Source of the DNA: Yamagishiella unicocca
Lineage: Eukaryota; Chlorophyta; Chlorophyceae; Chlamydomonadales; Volvocaceae
Assembly: GCA_003116995.1 (NCBI GenBank)
Contig: BDSL01000004.1
Coordinates: forward strand, 2,595,456 to 2,659,455
Reading direction: 5' to 3'
Length of the DNA stretch: 64,000 nucleotides
The position numbers were made by a program, and so were the translations under genes. The notes beneath the pieces are model-generated. The model was not told the origin of the DNA and did not search any database. It was given only the letters and a program-made list of their open reading frames with translations. Positions within the stretch are counted from its first letter, which is position 1. Each line of letters opens with the position of its first letter. Shown here piece by piece: positions 62,975-64,000 of this stretch.

Positions 62975-64000
62975 CGAGACCCCCGCCCCGTCGCCTTCCC
63001 AACACATGGCGAACGCCACAGCCCACGCATATGTCCCAGACCCCCCTCCCCGTCCCAACACATGGCAAACGCCACAGCCCACGCATATGCCCGAGACCCC
63101 TCTCCCTGTCACAGCACATGGCAAACGCCACAGCCCACGCATATGTCTTAGACCCCTCTCCCTGTCACAGCACATGGCAAACGCCACAGCCCACGCATAT
63201 GTCCCAGACCCCTCTCCCTGTCACAGCACATGGCAAACGCCACAGCCCACGCATATGTCCCAGACCCCCCTCCCCGTCCCAACACATGGCAAACGCCACA
63301 GCCCACGCATATGCCCGAGACCCCCCTCCCCGTCCCAACACATGGCGAACGCCACAGCCCACGCATATGCCCGAGACCCCCCTCCCCGTCCCAACACATG
63401 GCAACGCCACAGCCCACGCATATGCCCGAGACCCCCCTCCCCGTCCCAACACATGGCAAACGCCACAGCCCACGCATATGCCCGAGACCCCCCTCCCCGT
63501 CCCAACACATGGCGAACGCCACAGCCCACGCATATGTCCCAGACCCCCCTCCCCGTCCCAACACATGGCGAACGCCACAGCCCACGCATATGTCCCAGAC
63601 CCCCCTCCCCGTCCCAACACATGGCGAACGCCACAGCCCACGCATATGTCCAGACCCCCTCCCCGTCCCAACACATGGCGAACGCCACAGCCCACGCATA
63701 TGTCTTAGACCCCCTCCCCGTCCCAACACATGGCAACGCCACAGCCCACGCATATGTCCCAGACCCCCCTCCCCGTCCCAACACATGGCGAACGCCACAG
63801 CCCACGCATATGCCGAGACCCCCTCCCGTCCCAACACATGGCGAACGCCACAGCCCACGCATATGCCGAGACCCCCCTGACACCCCCGTCTCCCCGTCCA
63901 ACACATGGCAAACGCCACAGCCCACGCATATGTCCCAGACCCCCCTCCCCGTCCACAGCACATGGCGAACGCCACAGCCCACGCATATGCCCGAGACCCC
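62975..64000. repeat. 56-bp satellite, second array, runs off the window
   Basis: About eighteen units of 56 bases (CCACGCATATGTCCCAGACC, CCCTCCCCGTCCCAACACAT, GGCGAACGCCACAGC) run to the last base. Variants are CCCGAGA/CCCAGA, CAAACG/CGAACG and a CTCTCCCTGTCACAGC subtype at 63095-63240. The long open frames in both strands here are a by-product of the repeat. Confidence 0.95.

Noticed and set aside
62842..63986. Long frames encoding repeated AYAWAVAFAMCWDGEG-like peptides
   Set aside because: They are translations of the 56-bp satellite, shifting frame between units, with no conserved start or end.
59880..64000. CRISPR-like appearance of regular repeats
   Set aside because: The repeats are head-to-tail without unique spacers, and the window is eukaryotic nuclear DNA.

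Overview
The window is nuclear DNA of a GC-rich volvocine green alga (Chlamydomonas, Gonium or Volvox relatives). The basis is a chloroplast FtsH2 and a CP29 antenna protein with Chlamydomonas-like sequence, a gametolysin-type M11 protease fused to a huge proline-rich wall-protein domain, TGTAA poly(A) signals, many short exons and low-complexity GC-rich introns. The species cannot be fixed from sequence alone.

Nine protein genes were built exon by exon, checking splice phase at each junction. In order: PWD, phosphoglucan water dikinase, 3' part only (+, 1-1983); FTSH2, thylakoid protease (-, 4104-8046); a divergent group II chaperonin-like protein of BBS6/10/12 type (+, 8334-16178); a type II membrane sugar transferase with a DSD motif (-, 17557-20482); a giant M11 metalloprotease/HRGP (+, to 29439); a YidD-like plastid protein (-, 32861-35158, first exon unresolved); LHCB4/CP29 (+, 36935-38578); a FAM135-type serine esterase (-, 39799-47985); a leucine-rich-repeat single-pass membrane protein (+, 49014-57970). 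Strands alternate strictly, so every gene pair is either convergent or divergent. From 57971 to the end I see no convincing gene. That stretch holds degenerate tandem repeats and a 56-bp satellite in two arrays, the second running off the window.

Four genes act in the chloroplast (starch degradation, PSII repair, membrane-protein insertion, light harvesting). The others concern cilia/chaperonin biology, extracellular matrix remodelling, glycosylation, lipid esterase activity and possible surface reception. Nothing suggests one shared pathway or operon-like logic.

The most striking signal lies in the introns. At least twenty introns in seven genes carry related short sequences at their ends, antisense next to the 5' splice site and sense next to the 3' splice site. 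The introns are thus bounded by terminal inverted repeats, as in introner (intron-generating) transposable elements. FTSH2 and LHCB4 introns lack them. Several introns also grow minisatellites that begin exactly at the 5' splice site, and three introns use GC-AG ends.
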